Part shown: positions 10,237-22,470 of the stretch, piece by piece
Numbering within the stretch: position 1 is the stretch's first letter
Layout: each line of letters starts with the position of its first letter
Assembly (NCBI GenBank): GCA_963556495.2
Contig: OY747722.1
Location: forward strand, 21,956,001-22,020,000
DNA from: Valencia hispanica
Lineage: Eukaryota > Chordata > Actinopteri > Cyprinodontiformes > Valenciidae
DNA: 64,000 bases
Direction of reading: 5' to 3'
The notes under the pieces: generated by a model
What the model was told of the DNA's origin: nothing
The model's input: only the letters and a program-made list of their open reading frames with translations
Databases searched by the model: none
Made by a program: the position numbers and the translations under genes

Positions 10237-11141
10237 TAGGGTGACCATATTTTGATTTCCAAAAAAGAGGCCATCTGGCACAGTACTGAAACACTTTCAG
10301 GACTCTGCCAAGACTTTAGATTTTAACATATTTAAAGTGTGCATTCTCAATGTGGTTAGAAAAGATTAGTTAAATAACAAAGTTCAAAAAGGCTTTCACA
10401 AGTAGAAAAAGGATTTTATAATCTCTGGAAATAAATTATAATAGAAATAGTTACTCTTCTGAATTAAAAATGTTACCAGTAACAACATTATTTTACTTTT
10501 TAAATTGCACTGGACCAAAACCGAAGAAAAATCTGAAATGATCTTCTGAGAAAACAGGTATTATTTTCTTTTCACTGTAATAAAAGTAAACAGGTGCAGA
10601 CTCAAAAAACACAATAAAAGTGTTACTCTGTTTAGTTTGCATCTTCATCCTCCACAGTTTATAGATCAACTCTCACTTTGCTCAGGCTTTTTATAGTTTT
10701 TGTGTTCATGTGATCTATTGGTTATTTGCCACTTTTGTCACACAGAAACACACAGGCCAGTTTATGTGAATGGTGCACTCCGCCACCCATTTGTTGCAAC
10801 TGGACAGTATATCTTTTGTGGTTCGTGCATGAAGCTTGTGCTTTGACTTCTTGTCAACAGCAGTAACTCGGCATTGCGGTGCGGTGCGGTGCGGTGCGGC
10901 ACAGCTCGGCGCACAGGCCGCTGTCTGTGCTGTCAATAAACGGATCAGAACCAGCTCGGGAGGACGTTACATGAGAGAAAGGCTGTCATACTGCATGCAT
11001 CACAGCAGTCAGTTTAAGTATGGTCCTATGAAAACAATAAAAACCTGGACATTTTCATCAGTCTATAAATCCTCCCAGATGCCCCGGACTGCACATGAAA
11101 AGTGGACATGTCCGGGGAAAAGAGGACGGTTGGTCACCCTA
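10237..11141. mobile_element. Nested hAT-like non-autonomous element
   Basis: The termini TAGGGTGACC (10237) and GGTCACCCTA (ending 11141) are perfect inverted repeats of 10 bp. They are flanked by atttgaca (10229-10236) and aattgaca (11142-11149), an 8-bp target duplication with one mismatch. Subterminal sequences (ttttgatttccaaaaaagagg on the left; tggacatgtccggggaaaag on the right) are typical of a widespread fish repeat. At 905 bp it has no recognisable transposase and contains a short GCGGT tandem array. Confidence 0.8.
10874..10900. repeat. GCGGT pentanucleotide array
   Basis: About five consecutive GCGGT units in the interior of the nested element, in an otherwise AT-rich setting. It is locally CpG dense. 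Confidence 0.9.
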
Positions 11142-11903
11142 AATTGACAGCTCGTTTGCTGTGCACACAAACGGATCTCGAACCCACGCAAAAGAGCGAT
11201 AATCCTCTTTATAGTACGTCGCAAATTGTTTTCTCATTGCTGACGGGCGCTCAGACGCTGATTGAAATAGAGAGGAGAAATCGTGTGACGTGCCTGCATC
11301 AGTGAAAGTCTACAAGGCTGGGGAACATGTTGCAGTTTCCTCCACTGATGCAGCCATGCCAGAGGTCTAGTTTTTGAGTGAAGGCGTGCACTTTGTCTGC
11401 AATGAGCAAAGTATGAGTTTTGCGGCCTTGCAAAGACAGTTTAAGGCCATTCAAGCAGTCAAATATAGATCAAATGGAACAGACGCAAGCCACATAGTGT
11501 CATCCAGATGCTTCACCAGATCTGATTGGATTTCTGTCAAAAACCACTTCACCTCTTCTCGCAGCTCATATTACCGCTGTAACACCCGCCTCCCCTGGAG
11601 AGCCAGCGAACTTCAGTGTGACTCACTGAAACCGCTTAACACCTGCATTTGCGCTCACTATCGACAAACAAATCAAATTTGTTCAAAACTTCTTTTTTTA
11701 AATCATTCCAAACACATGTTATTTTCTATTCAGGAGTTATGTATATACAGAACTAGAACTTTTTATGACAGTAGTTTAATAATAAAAAAAAATTGTCAAT
11801 TTTTCTTTTTCAGTTTTTTTCCTCCCATCCTGTAGCCTACTGGCGGCGTGTCCGCGCCCCCCGGGGGGGTGCGCCCCACCGGTTGAGAATCACTGCTTTA
11901 GAC

Positions 11904-14400
11904 TCTTTATTTAGTGTTGTCTGAGTTCTGTTTATTTAGTGCTTCCTGATGTTCAGCTTTATTTCCATAAACAATATTTTAAGTCTTTTTTTAATTCAGT
12001 AATTTCCTTCGTGTTTCCTTTGCAGTACAATCTTAGTACATGGCAGGGCCGGAGTGGGATTCATTTTCAGCCCTGGAGTTTCATGCCTCAGACCGGCCTA
12101 CATCACAACCCTTTTATTATTAGAATCATGTAATTAAAACCTTACATGCTAAAGCTACAACAGCACACTGTTCTATAAAGCCTTGAGTATATTTCTTTTA
12201 AAAATATCAAATTCAGTGCAAATAAGGGTTACTTGCTTTACAAGGTAGATTTATTTCAGCATGCGTTCAGATCTTTTTTTTTTTCTTTACAACACATCCA
12301 TTAACAATATCCGAATCTATATTTTGAGCTGCTGCCTCTGGAATCAGTCCCTGCGTAGACTCTGCTCTCCCATTCACACTTCCTCCAATTCCCTAAGCTC
12401 CTCTGCTGCACCTGTGTCACAATAAAAATAAAAAAAAGATTCTGTAAAGCTTTATTGCATTTGATATGGAAAACACATTTGACTTAACCAATTAAGATAT
12501 TATTCATTGGCAAAACATACAGGCTTATTTTATATTACTTTCATTCTATTGTCGTTCAAATGTGGGCTTTTTGTATTTATCTTACTTTAAAAGAGAAATG
12601 TTGTTCACACAACTTCTTCCATACTGACCAGAGAAATCCCCTCATCACTACTGAGTCCTTGCTCTGCTTCCAGAAATAAATCACATTTAAAAATGGACAT
12701 AATTCTCAGCACAAGTTTCCCAATTGTACAAAGCCTATGATTAATTCACGTCAGTTTTATTAATGTAGTGCTGAATCAGCTAGCCTTGCAGGGCACTTTT
12801 CATATGGAGCAGATCTGCATCATGCTTTTCACTGTATTAATACTAATAATATTCACTAAATATATAAGTAATCCTGTCCACTTCCTCTGCACTTTTGGGG
12901 GCTCATATTGCTTGGTGCTGGATTTTCCTTCGAACTCTGAGGAGCTACAAGACAAAGTTTCCCAGTAATGTGGCGTCACATCATATTATTAATGTTATGC
13001 TAGTTGCCACAACGTCACACAATTCATTGACTTGATAATTAATTAACTCGAAAGACGGTTTGCAGGCAAATTTCAACGTGCTGTCTTACCAGTTTCATCG
13101 TCCTTGTTTGTTGTCACAAACCACGAGCTTGTGTTAGTGAAAAAATTGCAAATGTTTGCACATTTAGCTGCATCTGTTTCCAGAGTTGTCCTCTTTTTAA
13201 TACTAGCCTTCTCCCCGCCACCCTTACACACCACAACTGAGTGCTCTGACGTGTTACATCAAGGTGCGCTGCAAAAAAGAACAAGCTGCCAGTAGAGGCA
13301 GTATGGACCTGGTTCATACTCTCCCAAAGCTGCTCCACATTTTACTTTATTACACCCACCTCATTATTTCACCACTTATCACTCTCTCCGTATGTATGTT
13401 CTCTTGGGTTTCCCATCATTATCAGATCCTCCTGTTATTGTCACCTCATTTCCTGCGGAGTCTTTCCTTGTGGGGGTTTCAGCACCTGTCAGTTTGTGTT
13501 TTGTAAGTCTATTTATCGTTTTTATCATTATCCAACACAATTTTGCCTTCCTCCTTTCGGCTCTTGGGTCCTGCTAGGAATACTTTAATTACTCCATACA
13601 GTCTAAGCTTCAGCTAGAGTGCCTATGGAATGTGCTGTGGTTACTTTTTTCAATTAGGTCTAAAATATAAAATGAAAAAGTAACAATTCAGATCACAACA
13701 CCAGTCTGAGTTTTTCAATCATTGTCAGAGTTTGGGTCAACGTGGTCATCCAGAGTCCTGTCCTCGTGGATCTTTGCTGCATGTCCTGCCCCACTTCTCT
13801 CCCCCTTTCTACGCTATCCACAGTCAAATAAAGATCACTAAGGCCACAAAACCTTAAATATATAAATTGTCAGTTTATCCACTGGTCGATATTTATCATG
13901 AAACAGCTTTGCCCACAATCAATAGTATTTTTCTTGGCATAGAAAGGATAAACTATTCAGAACTTTGAAAGTGGAAAACACTGCTAGCAGAGCTGATAGA
14001 TTCCTACACTGTAAGTATGAGGTCTTTTGTTCACCTTGTATTCACCCCTGGAGTCAAAGGCTCTTCAGAGTTTCTAGAACGTTTTATAGACATCACTGCT
14101 TTATCCCAAATACCATGGACGTAAATATAATGCAAAGTAATGTACTATGACTGAAAAAGCAAATAAACGATTAGTTGGATGATTTATTGCATCTACTAGT
14201 GTAGACAAAATATAGTTTTTTGAGGTGCTCTGTATGAAAATCTGCCTAAGGCCCCCTTAAAACTCTTGACTGGCTCTGAGCTGCACCAACACAGATGCTT
14301 TTTGGTTCAGAAAATCCAAATGCATTAATTCTGAATCTGGACACTCTCTCCAAACTTAGGAATAAATACAAGTTATGAAAAATGTATTTTGTTGCTCAAT
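11904..14400. other. Mostly unassigned; possible decayed DNA transposon
   Basis: Begins just outside the hAT target duplication. Sequence at 12043-12110 (cagggccggagtgggattca, ttcagccctggagtttcatg) and at 14245-14280 (aaggcccccttaaaactctt, gactggctctg) looks like the two ends of a large old DNA transposon, but I find no matching target duplication. The region 12950-13300 is relatively GC-rich and could be the old 5' region of such an element. No coding exon is supported. Confidence 0.35.
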
Positions 14401-14489
14401 AATTCTTCACTCAAATTGTTGCCCTAAGATTGGTCACACTCATAAAAAAGACATTGCTCATTTTATTGCATTACCTTTAGAGGTCACAT

Positions 14490-14940
14490 TTGCAGGAGAT
14501 GGAGCAAGGTCAACCAGCAGGCCAAATAAAATTCAACTTTAATCACCTGACATTCAAAAGCATGTCTAAAATAATGCAAGGAGAACACACGGGGACAACT
14601 CAACTAGTAAAACAGGTAAATGTAACAGATGGACTGACAAGGAACAGAGAAATGATAAAGAATGACAAATACCCAGAGGACTCATTAGGAACACACTCAA
14701 AGGACTCAAACCAGAAGTGAAGCTAATGAGGTACTAAAAAAAAAACCCTATGACTACATGTAAAGACAGACACCCGAGAAAAGAATCCTTCAAAATGAAA
14801 CAGATACCCAGAAGACAGATGGAAACAAGTGGAGGAAGACGAGGAAGCATATGAAGCCAGGAGAGAAAAATAGGCATGAGATTAAAACCCAAGCCCATTA
14901 CAGGAAATTCAGGTTGTCATGGTCACTAGAGGGTAAAGTG
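14490..14940. repeat. Purine-rich unclassified repeat-like stretch
   Basis: A run of purine-rich sequence with many ggaacaca, gacagac and gaaacag words (for example aggagaacacacggggacaa). It resembles antisense ends of fish LTR-type repeats, but I cannot assign a family. The 76-codon ORF within it has no recognisable domain. Confidence 0.3.
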
Positions 14941-14990
14941 ACAAACCAATGTTTAGCACCTCAAATCAGACAAATGCACTAACTGTTTCA

Positions 14991-15014
14991 ATAATAATAA
15001 TAATAATAATAATA
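14991..15014. repeat. (TAA)n microsatellite
   Basis: Eight tandem trinucleotide units. Confidence 0.95.
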
Positions 15015-15059
15015 TACAAAGTGTTAAAGAACAGTTACTTAATAATACTCAAAATTTAA

Positions 15060-15285
15060 AAATTATGGATAGCTGTGAGAATCCTCTTCATGAGACTGCT
15101 TTACAACAACAGTGTCTTCAGTCAGAGGCTTCTCAGAACCGCTGTACTACAGACCACTAAAGGAGATCGTTCCTGCCACAGCCATGAGCATCTATAAAAA
15201 CTCTTTGAAGAACCATAGATAATGTGAGTTAAAAAATTTTAGTTTCTTTCTGGATCAATAAAGTATTTATTGAATTTGAAACTGA
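15060..15285 (+). mobile_element. LINE 3' end fragment, same family as 54757-55320
   Basis: Encodes the tail of a LINE reverse-transcriptase protein with frameshifts. It matches the end of the ORF at 54763-55263: cctcttcatgagactg, acaacaacagtgtcttcagt, tcctgccacagcc. It closes with the shared 3' end tggatcaataaagtatttat-tgaatttgaa. The copy is strongly 5'-truncated. Confidence 0.75.
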
Positions 15286-15289
15286 TGTG

Positions 15290-16430
15290 TTTAGCTATTG
15301 AAATTAGTTCAGATATAGTGTAACCCACTGTTGACTGTGATGCCACTGATGAAAACATGGATATAGTGTTTCATGTTTAAAATAGATTAAACATAATCTA
15401 AAGATGTTTTATAAAACTAAAACAATTATTTATAAAAAATGAAAATGTTTGGGGTCTGTTGTATGTTGTACCATATCAGTTTCTTTCTATTTAAATAAAG
15501 TTTATCTAACAGGTTCATCAGTCTACAACACATCTATTTTTAAATGGAAAGAAAGTTTAAGGTGGGAAGTCTTTGAAATTATATTTTGTCTTAATGTTGT
15601 CTTTAGGGAACAGTGTACCATTGTGCAGCCAGCTATTGAATTGAATGTCTTGACGAGTCATTCATCATGATTTCATTTTAATTCTTTACAGTTTAACTAA
15701 GATAAATTTCATGTTGATTATAGAAAATGACAAAATAAACATTAGACTCTTACAATACTCTGTAGGTCATATTCTGCTGTTACAGTTAACCTTTTCTGTC
15801 TTGTTTGATAATGATTTCCACAAATTTTCCACCATTTTTTGAAGCCTCATTCTACTCAGCTTGCAATGAACTAGAGGCGAAAAATTACACTCCCAGTATA
15901 TAATTTACCAGACATGTGTGTCTCTGTACTTTCAGCCTCCCTGTCTTCATCCTCATTAGTCTTACTTTCTCCTGGCAAGTTTACTTGCAGCTTATTGTCT
16001 TTGTCATACAACAATCGAAATTAATCCTGTGATTTCTACCTTGTTCTTCATTAAAGAGGTGAAGGTTTGATTACATTTTTATGTAGAAGACAGTATGTGA
16101 AAATTACAATCAAAAGGGACATACAAAATGTAATAGCAGTTGATGGCCTACAGAAAATAGTAGTAGCCGCGACGTTACTGCAACCAACTTCAAATTTATC
16201 TTTGTATTGAACATATCGCTGATTTAAAAAAAAAAAGATATTTCTAATGTGGCCAGTGCCATAAAACTTGCACCAGATGTCTGCAACAAGCAAAGTATTC
16301 CACACACAAAACAACATTATGTGTGGATAAAAGCTAATATATTCTCAAATGAGGTTTGGGGTAAAATCGATTGGAATGACACAGGGAAATCGTTTTGAAC
16401 AAATGAAAAAAGTATTAAATTCTCCTGTAT
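15290..16430. other. No recognisable feature
   Basis: AT-rich, with no repeat family or exon recognised. Only small ORFs are present. Confidence 0.4.
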
Positions 16431-16439
16431 GGAAAAACT

Positions 16440-17330
16440 AGTCACATGCATCAATCCGATGTGATTTTGACCAGTCTTCAAATCTTGAAATGTATTAGGT
16501 CCTGTTTATGCACTCTGATCTTTAGTTCATTCCATCGCTTTGAAATTGGATACAATTCAGGTGATTGACTCCGCCTTTCTACCAGGGCTTTTTTTCTTTC
16601 TCTGAAACCAATTAAGAGTTTCCTTTGTTGTATAGTTGGAATCATTGTCCTACTTGCAAATTCACTCTTGTTTCAACTTCAGATTTTTGTCAATAATGTC
16701 CCAGGACATTTCTCCATTAATTCTTTCCTCAGTTATATTTTCTAATACCATGTGCTGTAAGACTGACTCCACCATGATGTTCCCACCAGCAAACATTACT
16801 CATGTTATGTTTTTGTGGTGATTGCACAACTTGTCCTAAATGTGTATGAAATGACAACCAAAGAATTCAGCTTTGGCCTCAACTGACAAAACCATATTCT
16901 GCCAATTTTATACTGGCTTGTCCAAAATATTTGCTGGAGACTAAACAAGCTTCACCATGCTTTTCTTCACCAATGGAGTATTGCACAATGAATGTGTATA
17001 GTGGACCTTGTGGTTGAGTGATTACTTAATTTCATTGTGAAAACTAAACCTGCGATTTCCAGGTATCATGGCTAGTTTATGGTTTAAACATTTTCTTTTC
17101 ACTTCCTGGTTATAGTCCCATCGATACTTTGGGAACAGTAAGAGTTTTTTTGAAGCACTCTAAGGTTTTACCTGTCGTATCAGTCTGTGCAATTCTTTCA
17201 ATGCCTTTTTGCATTTTTTTGTTTGTGCATTTATTTCTAATTCCCTTTACCATTCCATTACACATAACTTGATTGTATGCACTCATTTGCTTTGAGTATG
17301 TGTAGATTACTTGGAATCTTGTTGACATAT
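16440..17330 (-). mobile_element. Decayed Tc1 remnant
   Basis: The plus strand carries antisense Tc1 transposase landmarks: tgaaattggatacaattcag with gtgattgac (third catalytic block region), ggaatcattgtcctacttgc, gactccaccatgatgttccc (antisense of the glycine-rich block) and gcaattctttcaatgcc near the N-terminus. Many mutations make the frame unreadable. No termini are recognisable. Confidence 0.6.
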
Positions 17331-17969
17331 AGTTTGAAATTTAAGTCAGTAGTTCCATGAAAAGCATTTAACCTCCAAAAAACTGTTGAATACTGCAGTG
17401 TATACCTAAACACACTACTAAAATGTTCTTATGGTGGTATCTTAACTGTAGTCTTACAACAAATTTTCTTCCTTCAATACACTTATCAATAATTGAGTTA
17501 TACTCTGCAATTAATTCAAATATATTTATTGGAGATGAGAAAGGGCAAGGAAATTTTTTTTTTCCTTCATCTACTGTGGAGATGTGACAGGCAGCCAAAA
17601 TTGAGATGCTGCCTGAGGGCAGCATTAAACCATAGGGGTTTGAAACAAAATTGAGAACAAAACTGAAATACTGAATTTGACATAAAATTCTGCTTTGGCC
17701 ACAAGTCCAATTTTTTAAGTTGATGATCTTTGAACCACTTTGTTGCCTTTTTTGCCTTTTGAGAAAACCCGGATCATCATTAAGTTATACATGGATTGTT
17801 CAAAAGGCTTCCAACTGGATATGTTTTTAATCCTACCTCATTCCATTGGAAGAAAGGAAACAGCAGAACTGTGTGTAAACCCACTTTCTCAAACAAGAAG
17901 CAACTCCACAAATGGACTGTAACAAGACTGTATCAAGTTGCCTCAACACTGGCCTCATAGTGCCGCTCT

Positions 17970-19147
17970 CCTTGTTTTCTTCTGACAGATGATTTTTATG
18001 ATGTCCCAGCCTCTTGAAAAAGTTGTTCCATCTGAGAAAACAACTTTGTACCAGTTTCCAGCTTCCTGAGGAATTTTAGTATGGTCTTGATTTTCTTGGA
18101 CTGAAGTGGCTTCTTTGCTGCCATTATTTCATACGGTTCAAAAGTCCACATATCACTGCATATATGCAACCAGTCGCTACCAACACTGAGTAAGCTTTGC
18201 ATTGGATGACACACAGCTGTGTCCTGTCATTTGGCATCTGACATGTTTGGAGAAAATTAAATTCAGATGATTTGAACATAATGGCACAGTAAAGTATAAA
18301 TGTAGTTGCAAAGTAAACTTTAACTACTTCCACCATCTGACCGTCTTCCTTCCGTTTGCTTTGTACTATATATGCCTTGTGGCAAACTTTAAACTGGACT
18401 TCTTATGGCTTCTTTCAACAATGGCTTTCTTTTATGAAGTTGGAAAGTTCCTACACGGTCTGGAAAAGTCTGAAAATGAATTGAATTAAATATCTGTTTA
18501 TTCCATTTCTGGATAAGTATGGGGTAAATAAAAGTATTAAACATTTGTTTGTGCCCTTCCACCCCCTTCCTTCTGTCATTGTGTCCTAACTTTTTTTTTT
18601 CCTCCTTACGTAATTCCTTGTCCTAACTTCTTCCTTCCTTCCTTCTTTCCTTGTGTCGTACTTCCTTTACATAATGGCCTTTCCTGTCATACCTCCCACC
18701 CCCCGGGCAGTTCAGTTGCGTCAGGGACTAATAGTGGGGCGGCCGCTCTACCGCTACACACCCAGGTGGTTATATTATATAATATTTAAAACCTGTCCAT
18801 TGTAGAAATCTGACATAAAATTATAGTGAAATTACTATTTTATGTCCAGGATGAATGTAAAAACTAAGAACTGTGGAACATATAAGCTGAAAAGTATTGA
18901 ATCCTCTAGCTGTTCTATCAATACATTCCTCTACCTAAGCTATGAATTTCTGCAGTTTCTCCAGACTTACTATTGGCCTCTTAGCTGCTTCTCTCATTCA
19001 TTATACATAAATTCTTCTAATTTCTTTCCCATTCATAACTATGCACCACTTTAAGTTGCTCTCACATAAAATCCCAGTAAAATCTTAGTTTTTTGTTATT
19101 CAGAGACTAAATGTAAAAGGTTCGATACTTTCGCAAGGCACTGTATG
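17970..19147 (-). mobile_element. Decayed Tc1 remnant with a SINE insert
   Basis: Landmarks include tgccttgtggcaaactttaaa and ttctttcaacaatggctttc (18380-18435), then, after the SINE, gaatttctgcagtttctcca and ttggcctcttagctgcttct (18940-18985). The right terminus is ggttcgatactttcgcaagg-cactgta at about 19120-19147, a classic fish Tc1 end. The left end cannot be placed with confidence; 17970-18330 may belong to this copy or to another transposon. Confidence 0.6.
18600..18772 (-). mobile_element. tRNA-derived SINE fragment
   Basis: On the minus strand, gtgtagcggtagagcggccg resembles the head and A box of a tRNA-derived SINE. It is followed by ctgacgcaactgaactgccc in place of the region leading to the B box. 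The remainder is a purine-rich tail of aaggaaggaagg type (18635-18655). It interrupts the Tc1 remnant. The B box itself is not recognisable. Confidence 0.5.
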
Positions 19148-19149
19148 AA

Positions 19150-20660
19150 TACATTGATTTCAGTCGATAAACTGGACCTAGTGTTGGCACGAATTAATGA
19201 ATGAGTCATGGTATATGCAGTGTTCGATGACCTACTTCACATTCAAGCATTGGGTGGTTGTTGAGTAGAGAGGCTAATTTATAATGATAATAAGAGAAGA
19301 GAGCGTGACATGAAACAAAAGCAAGATACGCGTCATATTGGCTCCACAGACCTTGCTCTTCTAAAGCAGTCGTAATGCTTCAGTTGCACCCACACACCTT
19401 TGAGCCTCCCACATACACATACAGCTTGCAGCATAAACTCAAACACAAAATAAACCCATGAGATAACCAATAATCAATGTGGGGAAGGTTTAAACAAATC
19501 ATTTTGTGCGGTCTGTGTGTCTGTTGTTTGACTTGTTGCTGAACCCTGCATCTATTTCTCTACCTAGAGCGACTCTCTTCATAACAAGATGACAACCTTT
19601 TAATTCAGATGAAAGTTATTGAGTTGCATAAGCTTCCCCGCAAAAGGTGCATTCAGACAGAGCAGCTGTGTGATCTCTCTGAGGGGCTTAACTGAAGGAC
19701 ACTATACTTTGATGAGCTTTTGCTCTCTGGTTGCCTTCCGGTTTGGCGGCTAATGGTAAAAATAATCACACAAAGAAAACCTTTGGCTTTATTCTCAGTT
19801 ATAATGTTTTGCTCATGCTTTTAGAGGTAATATTAATTATTTGGTACAGTTTTATTTACAGTTCTGGTTTCTGTGGAGTATTCACTAAATCAATAAATGT
19901 TGACGATGGTTCAGTCAAATGTCATCATGTATTTTTATGTCACATTTCCTTTCCATCAAAGTGTTGCATATTATCACTCTTAAAAACACATTCATTCATA
20001 TAGCAAATTTATTTTTGTTTGAGGATGGCAGAAATTCTGTTTTGAATGAGCTCCCTTCAAAGTAGCAGTTAGGTTGATTTCTCTGTTATGTTTTTCCAAT
20101 GACGAAAGGGAAACTTCCTGCCATGTTGGATGACGCATTATAAAATAGAGTTTGGGTGATATTGGGAAGAATCTGGCACATCTATGCAAACTATTTGTCA
20201 TCACACCTGTCCTTCCTTTTTTTCAGTGGCATCTTTAGAAATGTATTCCGCGAGTTTCCCAAATATCCTGGATTGATGTAGAAGTCTTCAGATGGAGGTA
20301 CTAGCCACTCATAACTATCAAACATGATCCTGCTTCATAAAAATCTGAACTAAGTCTAGAAGAACAAATGTTTAGATAGGCAAGTGTAGCAGTATTTTAT
20401 GTTCATGAGCTCCTCTTTTGCAGTGGGATCTTAAATGCCACATAAAAGAAATCTTTAAAAATATAACCAGCCTATTCTGTAAAGTTCACAAGCAAGTATT
20501 TGCAAAAATCAGTTTCCAAGTCTTTATTTCTGTTCATTGATAATTATAGCTAATGTAAACCCAGAAAAACTGCTTTTTCAGATAATTAAAATGCACATAA
20601 TACAAATAAAAATATGCTTTTATCACAGACGTGTTATGCCCATCTTAAAGTCCTCACATT
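19150..20660. other. No recognisable feature
   Basis: Mostly unique-looking sequence. No exon, RNA gene or repeat family recognised. Confidence 0.4.
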
Positions 20661-20666
20661 CATGGA

Positions 20667-22066
20667 AAAGGCGAGGCAGTTTAATTTGTATAGCACACTT
20701 TCAACAACAAGGTAATTCAAGGTGCTTTACATGATTAAGGGGTAAAATAAAAATAGCAGTAAAACGCAGACAAAGCATATAAAGTAAAAACAGCAATAAA
20801 GCAAGAGGAATGCACAAATCATATGATACATCAAAGCATAACTCAAAGGCAGCTCTAAACAGATACGTTTTTAGTTGTGATTTAAAACAACTCAGTGTTT
20901 CAGCAGCTTATCTGTTGTCTGGAAGTTTGTTCCAGATTAGAGGAGCATAGAAACTGAACGCTGCTTCTCCATGTTTGGTTCTAATTCTAGGGATGTTGAG
21001 TAGACTGGAATTAGAGGACCTGAGTGTTCTGGTGGGTTATAGTATAGAATAGTATAGTAACAGTAGATCTTCAACATACTTTGGTGCTAAGCCATTCAAT
21101 GATTTATAAACTAGTTAAAGTATTTTGAAGTCTATTCTCTGAGCTACAGGGAGCCAGTGTAAGGACTTAGGAACTGGGTTGATGTGATCTACTTTCCAGG
21201 TTGTGGTGAGGACGCGAGCAGCAGCGTTCTGGATCAGCTGCAGCTGTCTAATTTACTTTATAGGCAGACCTGTGAGAAGGTTGTTGCAGTAATCAATCCG
21301 ACTAAAGATAAGCAAATGGATGGTTTTTTTGAGATCCTGTTGTGACATCAGTCCTTTAATCCTAGAAATGTTCTTCAGGTGATCAAAGGCTGATCTTGTT
21401 ATTGCCTTTATGTGACCCTGGCGGTTCAGGTCTGAGTCCATTACAACACCTAAATTTTGGGCCTGATCAGTAGTTTCTAGCTGTATTAACTGAAGCTGTG
21501 TGCTGACTAGTGATCGTTCCTCTTTAGGTCCAAAAGTAATTACTTCTGTTTTGTTTCTGTTCAGCTGGAGAAAGTTAAGTTATGGCACATCCATCCAATT
21601 ATTTGCTCGATACATTTACTTAGGGTTTGGATGGGTTCAAAGTCACCTGGTGACAATTTTAATGTAGAGCTTAGTATCATCTGCATAGTTACGGTAGCTA
21701 ATCTTATTGGTTGTTGTAATCTGGGCTAGTGGAAACATGCAGATATTAAATAAGAGGGGCCCCAGGATGGAGCCCTGGGGCTCTCCACATGTGATTTATG
21801 TTCGTTCTGATAAAAAGTTTCCTTTTGAAACAAAGAAGTCTCTGTTCTTCAGATAAGACTCGAACCAGCCAAGTACAGTACCAGAGAGTCCAACTCAACT
21901 CTCCAGTCGTTCCAATAATATATCATAATCAACAGTGTCAAATGCTGCACTGAGGTTCAACAGAACCAGCACTGTGGTTCTACCACAGTCTGTATTTATG
22001 CGGATGTCATTGAAAACTTTGATGAGGGCAGTCTCGGTGCTTTGGTGAGCAAGAGTGCTGACTAAG
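20667..22066 (-). mobile_element. 5'-truncated L2-type LINE
   Basis: On the minus strand the element opens inside the reverse transcriptase at STETALIKVFNDIR (about 22060). It continues through LLNLSAAFDTVDYDILLERL, GEPQGSILGPLLFNIC and NYADDTKLYIKI, which contains the catalytic YADD. The C-terminus (21253-21441) has [20 protein letters not shown] and [18 protein letters not shown], nearly identical to the LINE at 4068-4320. The 3' end is the AT-rich tail ending at 20667 (reverse of ggcagtttaatttgtatag). Several in-frame stops make it inactive. Truncation at about 1.4 kb is typical of LINE integration. Confidence 0.85.
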
Positions 22067-22224
22067 CAGTGTTTCCTGGGATTCTGTGGGATTCCTTAAA
22101 TAGGAAACTTTTTAACTGATTGGAATGTTTGTATAAATGTATTGAAATGACTTCTTGTTAAGTGCCTTGAGATGACATCTGTTGGGAATTGGCGCTATAT
22201 AAATAAACTGAATTGAATTGAATT
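22067..22224 (+). mobile_element. L2 LINE 3' tail
   Basis: Ends with ttgtta-agtgccttgagatgac, atctgttggg-aattggcgctatataaat and three aattg units, the standard fish L2 3' end. It is head-to-head with the preceding minus-strand LINE and abuts a Tc1 fragment. Only the 3' untranslated region is present. Confidence 0.75.
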
Positions 22225-22470
22225 GTTTGAGCAGACATTCACTGATTCCCTCCACAAGAAGGGTATGGCTCAAAAGGTCATTCAATACAAGCAATGCATA
22301 ATAACAGAAAACTTAGTGGAAAGAAAAACTATAATATAAAAAGGCTGCTCTGAAAATAACCAAGGCTTCCTTTCACTCCCTGAGGAGTCATAGTTTGACA
22401 ACTCCATACCACACAAAATTGATGCAGTAATTCATGCAACTGCCTTCAGCTAGTATTGAGCTCACACAAT
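22225..22470 (+). mobile_element. Internally deleted Tc1 remnant
   Basis: gattccctccacaagaaggg and ctcaaaaggtcattcaata match the N-terminal coding region of the Tc1 element at 30050. ccataccacacaaaattgat and gcagtaattcatgcaa match its C-terminus at 32710-32745. The middle of the gene is missing. Confidence 0.6.

Larger units (their letters stand above)
9959..11300 (-). pseudogene. hAT transposase C-terminus, split by an insert
   Basis: Reading down the minus strand, about 11280-11142 encodes KQFATYYKEDYRSFAWVRDP and then FVCTANELSI. After the 905-bp nested element, the protein continues at 10228-9959 with DMQEQLIELKSDSRLKELFG and the dimerisation-domain motif LLPFTSTYLCEAGFSKMTAL, then KTKYCNRAQIEDDLRLCLSN. 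These are features of the hAT C-terminal dimerisation domain (family form STYLCE..FS). The continuity of the protein across the insertion confirms the nested order. The N-terminal zinc finger and catalytic core are not recognisable, so this is an internally deleted or decayed copy. Confidence 0.8.
9622..11895 (-). mobile_element. hAT DNA transposon with exact 8-bp target duplication
   Basis: The left terminus CAGGGGTTCTCAACC (9622) pairs with the right terminus GGTTGAGAATCACTG (ending 11895). The octamer ctttagac is present directly outside both ends (9614-9621 and 11896-11903), the hallmark of hAT insertion. The minus strand carries the C-terminal part of a hAT transposase, interrupted by a second element (10237-11141). 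A poly-C run lies near the left end (about 9690-9702), and two copies of an atcatcagtaggc sequence lie at 9708 and 9770. The right subterminal region is CpG and G/C rich (11845-11880). Confidence 0.9.

Noticed and set aside
12043..14280. Possible 2.2-kb hAT-like element with cagggccgg-type ends
   Set aside because: Termini match only loosely (cagggccggag versus cagagccagtc) and the flanking octamers do not match, so I did not call boundaries.
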